Below, in pieces: positions 48,746 through 61,510 of a stretch of DNA of 64,000 nucleotides. The notes under the pieces were generated by a model that saw nothing but the letters and a program-made list of their open reading frames with translations, did no database searches and was not told the DNA's origin. Source of the DNA: Girardinichthys multiradiatus (taxonomy: Eukaryota; Chordata; Actinopteri; Cyprinodontiformes; Goodeidae); the NCBI RefSeq assembly GCF_021462225.1, contig NC_061808.1, positions 19,629,119-19,693,118 on the forward strand, read 5' to 3'. The position numbers and the translations under genes are program-made. Positions within the stretch are counted from its first letter, which is position 1, and each line of letters begins with the position of its first letter.

Positions 48746-49255
48746 CTCTGCTTCTAAAGCCAAAAATTCATTTTCCCAACAACCGTGGCAGCATTTAAAG
48801 GGAAATAAACAGGATGGACAAAGACAGAGTGGATGTTAGTTTTCCTTCTCATGTATTTAAGCTATTGCTAACCCTGTAGTTTACGTTTTAAGGAGTGATA
48901 TAATTGGATCAACCCAATTGATCAGAGGAATTCCATTGATTTCCTGCAGCATGCAGTTTACTATTTTACATACTTTTTATAAGGAAACGGTATATAAAAA
49001 AATTTTCTTCATGTTTTCTGTGACACATACCAGTACCTTAATATATTTCTGAAATTATTGAATTTCTTCTAAAAATATTTACTAACATATAAATCTGCAG
49101 ATTATTCTGCAGCTGAAACAGTGTAATATATGTCAAAAAACCCAAATAAAGGAAAAATATTATAATTTTAAGTGTTTTCTTTAGGATTACAGGTTTTCCT
49201 GAATGACTTGATATTTTTCTCTTTTTCTCGTTTTTTTAAAAAGTACTTATTTTAA

Positions 49256-49530
49256 CATTCATTCATCTTCTATTCTGCTTATTCTATAGTGGGTCATGGG
49301 GGAGCTGGTGCCTGTCTCTAGCAGTCTATGGGCAGGAGACAAGGTACACCCTGGACAGGTGGCCAGTCCATCACTGGGCAACACAGAGACACACAGGACA
49401 AACAACGATGCACACACTCATTCACACCTAAGGCCAATTTAGAGAGAGACAGTCATGTTTTTGGACTGTGGGAGGAAGCCGGAGTACCCTGCAAGGCAAA
49501 AGTGATATTAACTGCACCACCGTGCAGCCC
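49256..49530 (-). mobile_element. SINE-like element, reversed copy
   Basis: It is the reverse complement of the family at 21936-22290: gtgggtcatgggggagctgg, ggtacaccctggacaggtgg, gactgtgggaggaagccgga, ending accaccgtgcagccc. About 80 bases of the head are deleted. Confidence 0.75.
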
Positions 49531-51589
49531 TTATTGTTACATTTATGGCATTTTCAATTGTTTTTTTTTTTTTCAAAGTCACATTTATTTTAAAGTATTT
49601 TTTAACAGCAAAAAAAAGGATAAAAATGGTTTTCTCAGTTAGCAGTGAATTGGTATTTTAAGGAAGTTTAGACTTAATTGGTGTTCATCTTAGGCACAGG
49701 ACTAAAACTGACAACTTTGAACAAGCAAACTAATTTGACTTTAAATTATTGCCACAAAAAAACAGCTATTAATGCATTTTTAAAATACATGTTTTCTTCA
49801 CATGCTCAAGGGTTTTGTAAAAATACACCATTTTACAGAGAAACTATGTCTACATCTTACATTTTTCAACTTTGCAAAACCTGTTTCTTGCTAAATTTAG
49901 GAAAAAAGAGCAGAGGGTTGGAGAACACACCTCTTATCAAGCCGTATGTACTTCTCCTCCCACATCATCTCCTTCTCTCCACCCAGACGCAGAACCCCAG
50001 GAAAAGGATGCGCTCAATGCACTGTGTGCAGCACCGAGATAAGGCTCCGTCTGCAGAGCAGCGGTCTGGCTGGCTATCGGGCCCTTCCTGTTCCACTCTC
50101 TCCCCTGGCGGGGGCCGGGGCTGGGCAGGGAACACAGGGAGGGTCCGCAGAGGGTCCCAGAGAAAAGGAGAGGGTGGGAAGACATTCAACAGGCCGCCTC
50201 CTTCAAGACACTCCAGTTCGATCTCTTCCCACTAATGTAACCAATGGCAAGACATGTGCCAAGATAGCAGGGCCAATATATTCAGAGGGGAGTCAATCAA
50301 GCCAGGAAAAATGAAGGAAAAGGTTCACTTGAGTGCATCTGAAACTTTTTTTTTCCAGTGTATTCCAGCAAAAAGAAATTCCTGGAACACTTGTGTGCAA
50401 TAATAATCTCAATTCTGCTTGCAGAGGAAGCAATCCTACTTTATGCCGATCTTGATTTAAAGAGTGTAGAAATTCAAGTTAACATTTGTGAAGATATTCT
50501 TGTTAATATCTGGAACAATATGACGTTATGACAGCAAACAGAGAGCACTATAACTGAACAATGATGCATAATATGACCTAAAATATTTCAGATACAAAGA
50601 TGTGCAACACCACCTTCAAATAAGCAACTCCATGATATTTATACTTAATATTTTGTTGTTGTTTTTTTTCCTAAAATTAGCATAATCGCTATCAAAATAG
50701 TGTTGCTACAATACGTAAGTTAAAAAATATGAGTACCCCACAACACATTTACATAGTGGTAAAATGCTGGTTCTTCATCGGTTTTACTAAATCCTACTTG
50801 CTTTACATTCCCAGTTTCAGGTACGTCCGGCAGCCAGTTCTAATTATATGTAGCTATAACGCTTTGAAAAAAAAAAAATTTCATATACATAAAGTCTCTT
50901 TATTGAAAAGACATTTTATGCATCTTTCTAAAATAAGAAGTACCGTATATTTGTTTTGCACAAACGTTCAGGACAACAACCACCGATTTTTGAAAAGCTG
51001 AAACAAACGGATAAATGCAAGGGAACACACATCAGTGTAATAAGAGGCGGTGAAAAACTCCACCCTAACAACAGACCGGCTCCATCTGAAAAATAGCCGA
51101 TGCTCCAAGGGGCGGGTGGCCCCCACCGATACTTAAGAGCTCGTGAAGAAGCATCCAGCAGTCTGTACAGTCTTGCTCCACATCAATAAGATGCATCCAA
51201 TGAACGAAACTAAATGAACTTACCATAGTGTTCCTGACTTTTTGTGTGCATTAATCAGTCCTTATCTTGATTCTTTCGGTCTGCACAAGCCAAACCAAAT
51301 ACTTTTAGTAGGCCCAAACACCAAATGTTTGTCTGCGAACAGACTCATCCATAAGAATTTATGTCAGGCAGAATTGTTAGCTGCAGTTTATAATGAACCA
51401 GTGCAAGAGGCTACCTTTCAGGGAGATGTGACACTGACTATTTTATAAATATAACACAGGATTCAAGAGCATTTTTAGTTCAATTTGAAACAAGTAAATT
51501 TAACCAAGAACATTTTTAAACCTTGTTGATTAAGAGTTTGTGCTGCACAGGCCCTTTTTATCTCCTGAAAAACTGCCTCATTGCATGGC

Positions 51590-51790
51590 TCGCTATTTTT
51601 TTCAATAATTTCTCACCAATATTGGCGCGGTGGGTAATTGCATGAGAGTTGCCCTCATTGTCCTGCCACAATAATAAATTTGGTGATACTCGAGGTCTAT
51701 GGATCAGGGCCTGATTAGCCAGCTGTCTCTCCCTGATGAGCGCATGAGTCCAGCAGCCCATCGTTCATCGGCATGACGTGGGAGGACAGA
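51590..51790. other. Candidate conserved non-coding element
   Basis: Non-repetitive, balanced composition within AT-rich intron; words such as cctgattagccagctgtctc and gtgggtaattgcatgag resemble homeodomain and E-box sites. Judged by eye only. Confidence 0.35.
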
Positions 51791-52109
51791 AAAACAGGTG
51801 GAAGCCTTAATCCAAATAAGTGGATGCTTCAATTCAACATTAAGACACTTTTAAATAATGTCTACACATTTAAACAATTCCCAATATTTCTTAGCCAATA
51901 AGGCTCAAACAGTGTAGGACATTTAAAGGGAACAAATGAAGCTTCTAAACCCTTTTTAAAACACACATCCTAAACTTTGCTAAAAGCTGACATCATGTGG
52001 ACCTTAAACGTAAATGTGGGTTGAAAAATTGCGTTTGTCCTCAGCGTGGGAACGTTAATCACAAATAACAAATGAAGACAACATTATGCATGCAGCTTGT
52101 TCAACAGAC

Positions 52110-52480
52110 CAAACACTTGGCGACAATGGGCCCTCATGAACACTGGTTCTTCACTCCGACCCCAGGGAGGGAGGAGGATGTGATTATTTCTCTCAGCTGT
52201 GATTCATTATATTTTTGAGTCAGTGATTAAACGCTGGTCTGTGACTGTAAACAGCTGAGAGAGTCTGAAATGTCTGGGCTGTTAGCTTCACTAGAAGGTA
52301 ATTATCCAGCTCTCATATTGTAGCTTAGGCCGGTAACTAAGAGACGGACACCGTTTTGTTTTTTTTAGTCCAGCACTAATCTCTAAGTGTCAGCGAGCTG
52401 GCACTGCCAGCAGGGAGCAGTCCACACAACTGCCAGGGAGGTAAATGGCAACTGTGTGCTGTATTTATTTACAGGAGGAG
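52110..52480. other. Candidate conserved non-coding element
   Basis: It contains repeated cagctg E-boxes (near 52197 and 52254), atgattatt/tgattcatta words and aaggtaattatccagctctc. It stands out from flanking AT-rich DNA. Judged by eye only. Confidence 0.35.
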
Positions 52481-53442
52481 GGGTTGGGTTTGTTCTTGGC
52501 GGGTCTTGGTATTTTCAGCGGTAAAAGTAAAAGGGTCTGTCAACAAACATTGATCAAGAATGGGAGTGCTTTTGGTCGTAGCAATTAGATGTTATCTGAG
52601 AATGAACGGTCTACAATAAGAGCTGCACCCTGCATGAGCGCATTCAAATAGTAGCAACCACGCTGCAGTGATGCACGTTTACACCTTCAGGCCCTTTCAA
52701 CAGATCAGCATTGTTAGGTGAAAGAAAACTGTGTCAAGAGACATACATTTGGCTCTCTTTTTTTCTTTTATACCTAGAAATACTTTATTTTAATGAAGTT
52801 AACAGTAGTCAAATTTTTTTAAAGAAAAAAGCTGATTATCTCTATCAATCCAAAACATAAAAAGGCTCTTGCATTTTTGCCTCATTTAAAGAAAGGGATA
52901 CAAGCTCCAAAATGGTCCAAAAGGTCGATTGTTTTCTATTATCTTGTTCTGGAACAATTATTTTTAATAAATGCCAAAGTGTGCTTTTGAGTAAAAGTCA
53001 ATGTTTGTAGTGGGTTTTTTTTTTACTACGAAATTAAAATTAATGTGAAAAGCGTGGTTATTTCCAGATTATTATTTTGTGTTGTACTTAATTTCAATTT
53101 TAGGACAATTTAAATGTCAGTGGAAATCTCGCCCTGAAAAAAAAAAAACAAAAAAAAAAAACAAGTGTCCTTCTGCACTGAACACCTGTGCTGGCAGGCC
53201 AAAATTGCACCATTCTTGAATTTTTGTAGCGGGTCTAACAAACCTGCTACGGGGACCTTAAAGGACCAGTGTGCCAGACTGCCATCTTTATTCCCCATTT
53301 GTGCATCATTCACTTATCCTGCATGTTTCAGTAATGGAATGTCTGTTTTGATCATTTATCGATTCTTCATCATTATTCAAGAAAATAAATACAATGTGAC
53401 CCCGTGTTATAAAAACTTGAAGACATAAATTACTTTGCTTCT

Positions 53443-53700
53443 CAGAATCAGAATCAGAAAAGCTTTATTGCCAAGTACGTTTTTGGACATACAAGGAATT
53501 TGTTTTGGCGTAGTCGGTGCAATACAATACAAATTAAAAAGTATAAACATATCTACAATATAATATAAATATATGTGCACAGTTTTAAGTGAGTGAGAGT
53601 AAGTATAGAGCAGTATAAGATGCAAGAGCAATACAACAGTGCAGATGATCAGTGTGCAAGTATGGCAGGAGTCCAAGCTGAGCATTAATGTAACGCATAG
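53443..53700 (-). mobile_element. LINE 3'-end fragment
   Basis: It starts agaatcagaatcagaaaagc, then tttattgccaagtac and acatacaaggaatttg. This is the reversed 3' end of a LINE family common in fishes, followed by its AT-rich 3' UTR with cagtgtgcaagtatgg. Exact family not determined. Confidence 0.55.
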
Positions 53701-54589
53701 AGTTACAGTTCTAATAATAATGCTGATATAAAAACGGTTCAGATGCCTTAATTACCACCCATGTTACCTGTGATATGTTTGCAGAGAATTTATGCAGCAA
53801 AAAATGAGATTTTGCTTCTGCGCCGTCAGCAAACTTTCACAGCTTTACTCCGCCCATCGGCTCTCTGGCGCCTTCCATGACGCGTCTGCCAAATGCTCAA
53901 CCCGTGTCGCCCCTGCTCTATATTCCTTAACACTGTGGTATCAGGGGAGCCTCTGCCGACGGGCTATCCTTCATACGGACGATGCGTGGGCAGCCGACGA
54001 ATGCAACAGGTGCCACCCGATGAGGCCTGATCCCCCCGTTCTTTGTGCCTGGGCAGGAGTGGGAGTGGGAGAGGCCGCAGGGGTCACGCTGACCCGAGAG
54101 CAGTGCGCAGCATACCCACTGTCTGACTGCAGGTTCAAACGTCAAAACAAGGCTGGTACCAATTTAAGCCGAACCATTTTTCTTTTCTGACAACGAGGGA
54201 GTACAGAAATAATAAATGGGTTAATGTTGGAGCACCTCTAATGTTTTGCCGAAGTCAAACTGAACAAGCAATCAGCATAAGACCTAAAATGTTGATGTCT
54301 TACTGCAATTGAAGGGAAAAAAATTAATTCAGTGAAAATTAACAGGAAGAATAAGGTTAAACATAAAGCAAAATATGGAGTAATTTAAAATGTGGAAATA
54401 AAATTTTTCACTATTTTTCAAATTACAACTTTAAATTCTAATCTCATTATAAAGCAGCCAATTTGAATGAAAAACTATTATTTTTCTGTGACTCTTCTTG
54501 CAAAAAGACCAAAAAAAGAATGAAATGTAGGTGAAAAAAATAAAACTCCAGCTTGTTCCCACCTTTCAACTGAGCTGGCGCCTATAAAA

Positions 54590-55060
54590 AATGACTAACT
54601 TTTGTTGATGTATGAATCGGCGGGGAGTCTATTTATCAGCGGGCCCTCTGCGGTCGCCCACTTGGGTCCCTCAAGTCACAAGCTGCGTCGCTCCCCTTTG
54701 ACTGATTAATTAGCCAATCAGAGGACATTTTTCACTGGGCGGCAGAATGGTTTATTTCAGCTAATGCCTGGCTCTCTAGCCGAGGCCCGTTGGAGCCTCG
54801 TCGGCTCTTTCGGACTGCCTGAGTGGCTGGGCAGAGGGGCAAGGGAGATAAATCAAGCTGGGCTGGCCCTCCATGTGGCTCCCCTAACTAAACCCCCTGA
54901 GGAGGGTACGGAGAGCAGGGGTGGTGGAGAAAGGGGGAAGGAGGAGAGCAGGACGGCCAGGGGCACTGCTCGCCCGCCGATAAGAGCAGGGAGCACAGGG
55001 GTGCCAACGTCCCTGCATTTGAAAGTGGCCGGGCCTTTTTGATATCTCGGCAGTGAGAGC
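54590..55060. other. Candidate conserved non-coding element, GC-rich
   Basis: It includes gactgattaattagccaatc (homeobox-like and CCAAT words) and a long G/A-rich segment. Open frames on both strands are probably due to composition. Confidence 0.35.
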
Positions 55061-55424
55061 CTGTCGTTTGTCATGTGGGGAGTAATTGTGTTGAGGGGTG
55101 TAAGAGGAGAAAAGGGAAGATGGAGGAGGTTTGCATGTGTAGGATGGATGATGGATACCAGAGAGCCAAGTAGATAGACAGGTGCTACACAACAACACAC
55201 ATCAGGCAGGGGGTGTAAATTATTGTAAGCTTACATTTTTAGGTGGCTAGACAATAAAAGAGAAGCTGTGGGTGAAGTGGTGGCCTGCAATTTATCTTGC
55301 TAAGTTAGTCACTTGTATATGGCAAAAAGCCTTGCAATGCTAAAACAAAGCTGCATGTCTAAAATAAATACGATTTTATTTACAACCACCAATTTCAATG
55401 CATATCTTCGGAATTTTATTTTAT

Positions 55425-56213
55425 GTGTTAGATTGACACAAATTAATCCAAAACTTTGAAGTGGTGGGAAGATAATACATGGTATTTAACAAATAGAAAT
55501 CACCAGCTTTGCACATTGAGACCAACATTTCTATGAAAATTAGCTCAAGCTCAGTGAGATTGGATGACCACAATTATCAACTCTGGACTTTGACTGGGCC
55601 ATTCTAAGACAGGACTAAGCTTTGACCTATACCATTCAATTATAGCTCTGGCTGTACGTTCGGGGTTGTCTGGTGGAAGCAGAACCTCCACCTCAGATTC
55701 AAGTGGTCTGCAGCTTCTAACAAGTTTTCTTCCCCAATTCTCCTTTATTTAGCTCCCCCTATCTTTTCATCACCTCTAACCAGCTTCCTTGTCACTGCTA
55801 AGGAAAAGCATCCTGCCAACCACCATGTTTCACAGTTGTAATGTGCAGGGTTGGTTTTCCATCACACACAGCATTTTGTATGTTGGTCCAATCTCTAGTT
55901 TTGGTCTCATCTGACCAGAGCACCTTCTTTCACGTTTCCTGTGTTGCTTACGGCAAACTGCAGTAGAGACTTCTTACGGCTTTCTTTTAACAATGGTTTT
56001 CTTTCTGCCACTTTACCTTAAAGCTAGATTTGTGGAGTACAACTAATCACTGTCAAAAGATTATCTTACCTGGCCTGTGGATCTCTGCAGATCTTCCACA
56101 GTTATCATGGATTCTTGGCAGCTTCAATGATAAACGCTCTCCTTGCCAGACCTTTAGGTTTGCAGTTGTGCCATGCTCTATTTTTGGATAAAAGGATTGA
56201 ACAGTGCTCCAAA
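55425..56213 (-). mobile_element. Older Tc1 remnant, first half (interrupted by Tc1 copy 2)
   Basis: Reversed, decayed Tc1 of a different family: plus-strand ttgcacattgagaccaac, tggactttgactgggccatt, ctaaggaaaagcatcctgcc, caccatgtttcacagttgta, ttggtctcatctgaccagag and cctggcctgtggatctctgc are the reverse complements of well-known transposase segments. Its other half resumes at 57829 after the nested element. Confidence 0.8.
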
Positions 56214-56215
56214 TA

Positions 56216-57826
56216 CAGGTCCTTCTCAAAATATTAGCATATTGTGATAAAGTTCATTATTTTCCATAATGTCATGATGAAAATTTAACATTCATATATT
56301 TTAGATTCATTGCACACTAACTGAAATATTTCAGGTCTTTTATTGTCTTAATACGGATGATTTCGGCATACAGCTCATGAAAACCCAAAATTCCTATCTC
56401 ACAAAATTAGCATATTTCATCCGACCAATAAAAGAAAAGTGTTTTTAATACAAAAAACGTCAACCTTCAAATAATCATGTACAGTTATGCACTCAATACT
56501 TGGTCGGGAATCCTTTGGCAGAAATGACTGCTTCAATGCGGCGTGGCATGGAGGCAATCAGCCTGTGGCACTGCTGAGGTCTTATGGAGGCCCAGGATGC
56601 TTCGATAGCGGTCCTTTAGCTCATCCAGAGTGTTGGGTCTTGAGTCTCTCAACGTTTTCTTCACAATATCCCACAGATTCTCTATGGGGTTCAGGTCAGG
56701 AGAGTTGGCAGGCCAATTGAGCACAGTGATACCATGGTCAGTGAACCATTTACCAGTGGTTTTGGCACTGTGAGCAGGTGCCAGGTCGTGCTGAAAAATG
56801 AAATCTTCATCTCCATAAAGCTTTTCAGCAGATGGAAGCATGAAGTGCTCCAAAATCTCCTGATAGCTAGCTGCATTGACCCTGCCCTTGATAAAACACA
56901 ATGGACCAACACCAGCAGCTGACATGGCACCCCAGACCATCACTGACTGTGGGTACTTGACACTGAACTTCTGGCATTTTGGCATTTCCTTCTCCCCAGT
57001 CTTCCTCAAGACTCTGGCACCTTGATTTCCGAATGACATGCAGAATTTGCTTTCATCCAAAAAAAGTACTTTGGACCACTGAGCAACAGTCCAGTGCTGC
57101 TTCTCTGTAGCCCAGGTCAGGCGCTTCTGCCGCTGTTTCTGCTTTAAAAGTGGCTTTACCTGGGGAATGCGGCACCTGTAGCCCATTTCCTGCACACGCC
57201 TGTGCACGGTGGCTCTGGATGTTTCTACTCCAGACTCAGTCCACTGCTTCCGCAGGTCCCCCAAGGTCTGGAATCGGCCCTTCTCCACAATCTTCCTCAG
57301 GGTCCGGTCACCTCTTCTCGTTGTGCAGCGTTTTCTGCCACACTTTTTCCTTCCCACAGACTTCCCACTGAGGTGCCTTGATACAGCACTCTGGGAACAG
57401 CCTATTCGTTCAGAAATTTCTTTCTGTGTCTTACCCTCTTGCTTGAGGGTGTCAATAGTGGCCTTCTGGACAGCAGTCAGGTCGGCAGTCTTACTCATGA
57501 TTGGGGTTTTGAGTGATGAACCAGGCTGGGAGTTTTAAAGGCCTCAGGAATCGTTTGCAGGTGTTTAGAGTTAACTCGTTGATTCAGATGATTAGGTTCA
57601 TAGCTCGTTTAGAGACCCTTTTAATGATATGCTAATTTTGTGAGATAGGAATTTTGGGTTTTCATGAGCTGTATGCCAAAATCATCCGTATTAAGACAAT
57701 AAAAGACCTGAAATATTTCAGTTAGTGTGCAATGAATCTAAAATATATGAATGTTAAATTTTTATCATGACATTATGGAAAATAATGAACTTTATCACAA
57801 TATGCTAATATTTTGAGAAGGACCTG
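56216..57826 (-). mobile_element. Tc1/mariner transposon copy 2, nested, complete ends
   Basis: Same family as copy 1 (25142-26751), reversed, 1611 bp, with matching CAGGTCC...GGACCTG ends and TA at 56214-56215 and 57827-57828. It lies inside an older Tc1 remnant whose halves flank it. Confidence 0.96.
56533..57498 (-). pseudogene. Tc1 transposase, C-terminus frameshifted
   Basis: It starts MSKTADLTAVQKATIDTLKQ and follows copy 1 closely, including LFLDESKF, FQHDLAPAHSAK and NPIENLWD, so the DD34E residues are present. One extra base near 56611-56612, after TLDELK, shifts the frame and replaces the last ~40 residues; the frame ends at 321 codons. Other differences from copy 1 are scattered substitutions (for example S147L next to the first catalytic aspartate). 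Confidence 0.92.
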
Positions 57827-57828
57827 TA

Positions 57829-58005
57829 CATGTTCACAGCTTTGGATATTGCTAACTCTGCTTTAAACACTACTCCACAACTTTATCCCTGACCTGTTTG
57901 GTATGTTCCTTGATCTTCCTGATGATGTTTGTTCACAAGCAAACCTCGGAGGCATCACAGGACAGCTGTATTTACAATATGATTAAATTCCACAAAGGTA
58001 CACAG
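57829..58005 (-). mobile_element. Older Tc1 remnant, second half
   Basis: Sequence resumes with cagctttggatattgctaac, ccacaactttatccctgacc, tgtttggtatgttccttgat and gacagctgtatttac, the reverse complement of the 5' part of the same older transposase gene. This shows that copy 2 inserted into it. The far end fades near 58000. Confidence 0.78.
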
Positions 58006-60019
58006 GTAAACATGACGCTTGCAGTATATTTGTTCCATTATGTTTAATTTCATCATATCCAAATCAGAAATTAATTTCAGATTATTAGTTTAGGTGCAAT
58101 GTGATGCCTCAACAGTTGCGCGTCAGCAGCTACGTGTGAAAGAAGGTTTTTTCACATGTTCTCACGTTATTTTTAACACATCCAGTGGTGCCTTTGATGA
58201 ACAGAGAGGCCTGTGGGACAGTTGGCTGCATGTGTGTACGCACTCGTCTGTTTCATGGAGCGTTGTGCATAGCGATAAGGGGCGAGCAGGAAACATCACT
58301 GTGGAGGAAGGAAAACACCCGCTGTGGGGGGACTGGTGGAAGGGATGCTGGGGAGACAGCCGTGGGTGGTGGTTGAAGAGCTGGAAGATTCGTGGGGGGG
58401 AAGAGGGCAAGTCTGGAGAAGACCATCAAGCTTCAGGTGAGTTCCTGGTCCTCACCTCATCAGGATGGACATATGTGTAATTTTGTAATAAAACACACCA
58501 ACAACCCAACAATCCCAATCTGTATCAATAAAATGTTTTAGAGGAGTGAAATTATTCAATGTAGACAGTGTATACCATGTCAAATAACCCTCCCAAATTC
58601 ATAGGAGATCAGGCGAAAACCCTCAACCCTGATTGGTCAATCACAGTTCTGATTTACACCCAGCAACCTCAGATGTTGCTGGGCTTTAAAGACAGGGGCT
58701 CATGGGAAACCATTGTAATTGTTGCTGGTGTTTTCAATCTGGTCAATGGTATCCCTCCTGGCTGAAAAATAAGAGCCCATAACCAAACGATTAGGGACAA
58801 AATGATGGTGTGTATTCCTTGCATTTCCAATGTTAATCAGCTAGAGAGCATCTGCTATTGTCATGTTATGGCAGAGCACCTGCAGGGGAATAGAGGAAGG
58901 GTTTTTTTGTGTACAATTTATGGATTTTCAAGATGCCAATTTCTTCAGGCTATGTGCTTAAGAGAAACAAAGGAATCCAGCAAAAGGCTTTTTGGTGTAT
59001 TGTTGTGCAGAAGGCGGATATGCCACTGTCCTACTGGCTTCTAGGTACTGGGTCGATTAAACTTGGGAAAGCAAAGCTGGTTTGTGACAAAGATTTATTT
59101 ATTCATCACAAAACACAAAAGGTTTGCTTGTGCTTGTTTAACCATAAAAGTGTAAATCAGGTGCAATCGCTGTTAGTTCTGCTAATTCTTCTGGTTGCCG
59201 AAACAAAATTTGATCTACTGTGCTTTCTGATAATAAACCTGTGTTTAAAACTGCAGCATATCCAAATAAACAGGTATGGGCCAGTTACTGGCATACAGGT
59301 ATATGAAGGTGTTAAGGGTACAATTCCAAACCCGCTGAAAATGTCCATCACTGTTTCTAACGTTTAAAGTTTATTTAATGAGATTCCAAGGAAAGTGCTG
59401 AAGTTAGAGTTTTTTGTGGCTGTAGAGCATACAGATTGCAGCATACCACACCTGTTGCTACACACTGCTGTTCAGCTGGCTGGAAAAAGGCTGTGATGAC
59501 AACATCGACTGGACATCATGGGTAGTTATCAAATTGGCCAAATAAATTATCATCATGCAGAGTGTTGCACTTATGGTATCTAACCAAATACTGCATCCAA
59601 GTAGCCCTTTTGGATTGTAATATCAGCTAGTAGGACTTATTTTATTTCATAAAGAGCACAATGGCATGGTATTTATTTAAATTGTTTTGTAAAATTCAAT
59701 GTATAAAAATCGTACTGTGAAATAATAAAAACAACAATGTAATAATAACCATGTTAAAATATTTTTGCAGTAATAGGAATATCTTTTACTTTTCCATTTT
59801 CAAGAAAAGCAATGAGATCATGTTCTACGTTTTTTTTCACCAAATTATTCGTGCAACCACCATAAAACCACAAATATTAACAGACCAATGCTTTTAACTG
59901 CAGAGGATCTTAAATGAAGTCCATTGAAAAGTTGATTTATTTCAGTAATTAATTTCAAACTCATAGTCTATAGATGAATTACACTAAGAGTAATATAGCT
60001 CAAGTATTTATATCTAGTA

Positions 60020-60560
60020 ATTTTGAGGATTATGGCTTACAGCAGACGAAAACCCAAATCTGGGTTTCTCATAAATTAAAATATAACATACGAATGATTA
60101 AGGAAAAAAATGTCAATCTACTGAAAATAATGTTCACATACTGTACGGTATATCCTCTCAATACTTGGTTGGGGCCACTTTTGCATGAATTACTGCATCA
60201 AAACAGCGTGACATGGAGGTGATCAGTCTGTGGCTGGTTTATATGCATTAGTAGCTCAGGTGTCTCATGTTCCTATCGACAAAACAAGACTCTCCATGGG
60301 CTTTAGATTACATGGATTTATTAGTCAATCAAACAGCGATGCCATTAGTACTTTGGCAATGTGAGCAGGTGCCAAATACCCCTGGGAAATAGAATGAGCA
60401 TCTCCATAAAGCTCGTCAACAGAGGGAAGCATAAATGTATGTGAGATTTGCTGCTTTTATTTTTGACCTGATAAAACAACAGTCCGGTCCATTTTGTCCT
60501 TAGCGCAGGTTAGACGGTTCAGATACTTTCTCTGGTTGTAGACGTTTTACTTTTTAATAA
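60020..60560 (-). mobile_element. Old, degenerate copy of the same Tc1 family
   Basis: Matches copy 2 in order but with many changes: attatggcttacagc (terminal repeat), ctcaatacttggttggggcc, gtgacatggaggtgatcagt with ctgtggct, gcaatgtgagcaggtgcca, gcatctccataaagct. It is much older than the two near-identical copies, so the family has been present for a long time or has invaded more than once. Confidence 0.75.
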
Positions 60561-61009
60561 TCTAATTTATTGAGATGCATCTGCAAATGAAGAAAATAAT
60601 AATGTGGCTTTATTAAACCATATATAAGTCCAAAAATAACTTTGTAACTCATGAAGTTTATCTACAGGCAGGATGATTTCAGAGTTGTTTTTTTTTGTTT
60701 TTATATACCATGATCTCCTTCTGAGGGTGAAATGGAAGCTGGACCAGCATGAGCCTGCAAGTTTCAAAAGTACGAGACTACTACTCTATATTCAAATGGC
60801 AAACTGACATTTGAAGGGACCAGCCACTGATGCCAAGACCAAAGAAATAACTTTTTTGTGAGCATCATCACTTCAGATTTTTGCAAACCTCAACACAATT
60901 TGGATGTTTACTTTAATAAACCCTTCTGCCAGGCAGAACCACCTGATGTGACGGTCTGAGACAGAAGTAGAAAAAGTGTGAAGGAGGGGACGAAGAGGTA
61001 AGAGCGAAA

Positions 61010-61300
61010 ATCTCTTAACTGGATTTAAGTGCTCTTGCCACCATCAGTGGGCCGTTGGCAGCGTTAAAGCTGCTGACTGCGACATTGCTAATCTTCAGCC
61101 AGAGGCAGCTCAGGAGCTGGGCCCTGCAGAACCTGAGGGATCACACTGTACCAGAGTAACCGTTGAAGACATCAGAAGTGATGGTCAGCAGCAATTACAG
61201 AGAGAGATAAGCTCAAGCCACCTGGCTAGAGGTATGCGTCCTCTTCCTGAGTCCTGACTTTGATTAGGTTAAGAAAGATCAGGGGCCAGCCTGCTCAGTT
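61010..61300. other. Candidate conserved non-coding element next to pinx1 exon
   Basis: Balanced, non-repetitive sequence (for example cagtgggccgttggcagcgt, gctcaagccacctggctaga) about 130-420 bases downstream of the exon at 61428-61510. No coding or splice signals recognised. Confidence 0.3.
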
Positions 61301-61427
61301 CAGATGACAACTTATTTTCAGTGAGGAGTAATTAAATGATTCAACAATATTTGAAACAAGAACTCCTTGAACTTCAACCGAAAAAGAATAGATTAAGATT
61401 TTTTTTGTACAAAGTTTATTGCCTTAC

Positions 61428-61510
61428 CTGCTCTTGGTGTCTAGTAGACTTGGTCCTCTTCCCAAAGATGCAGTTAAGGTCTGTTTCACTACGGGAGGAT
61501 AGGTCCTTGC
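61428..61510 (-). CDS. pinx1: PINX1 penultimate coding exon
   Basis: An 83-nt exon with acceptor ttattttag| (61511) and donor GAGCAG|gtaagg (61427). Its frame reads (G)KDLSSRSETDLNCIFGKR then TKSTRHQEQ, which matches human PINX1 GKDLSSRSKTDLDCIFGKRQ almost residue for residue. It begins with the last two bases of a glycine codon and ends in phase 0, fitting the last exon at 44538. There is no ATG, so it is invisible to ORF searches. The next exon upstream (encoding the segment before GKD) was not found up to position 64000. Confidence 0.95.

Larger units (their letters stand above)
44539..61427 (-). other. pinx1: PINX1 last intron (16.9 kb)
   Basis: Donor CAG|gtaagg at 61427, acceptor at 44540-44539. 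It contains repeats described separately, plus islands of higher G+C without repeat character: 51590-51790, 52110-52480, 53830-54150 and 54590-55060. Those islands contain balanced, low-repeat sequence with homeobox-type words such as ctgattaattagccaatcag, and look like conserved non-coding elements. No host exon was recognised inside it. Confidence 0.85.

Noticed and set aside
49678..50235. 185-codon plus frame in pinx1 intron
   Set aside because: Mixed low-complexity translation crossing an AT-rich to GC-rich boundary; no family match.
53792..54190. 132-codon plus frame in pinx1 intron
   Set aside because: Translation looks random, with no splice or domain evidence; the higher G+C is better explained as a non-coding island.
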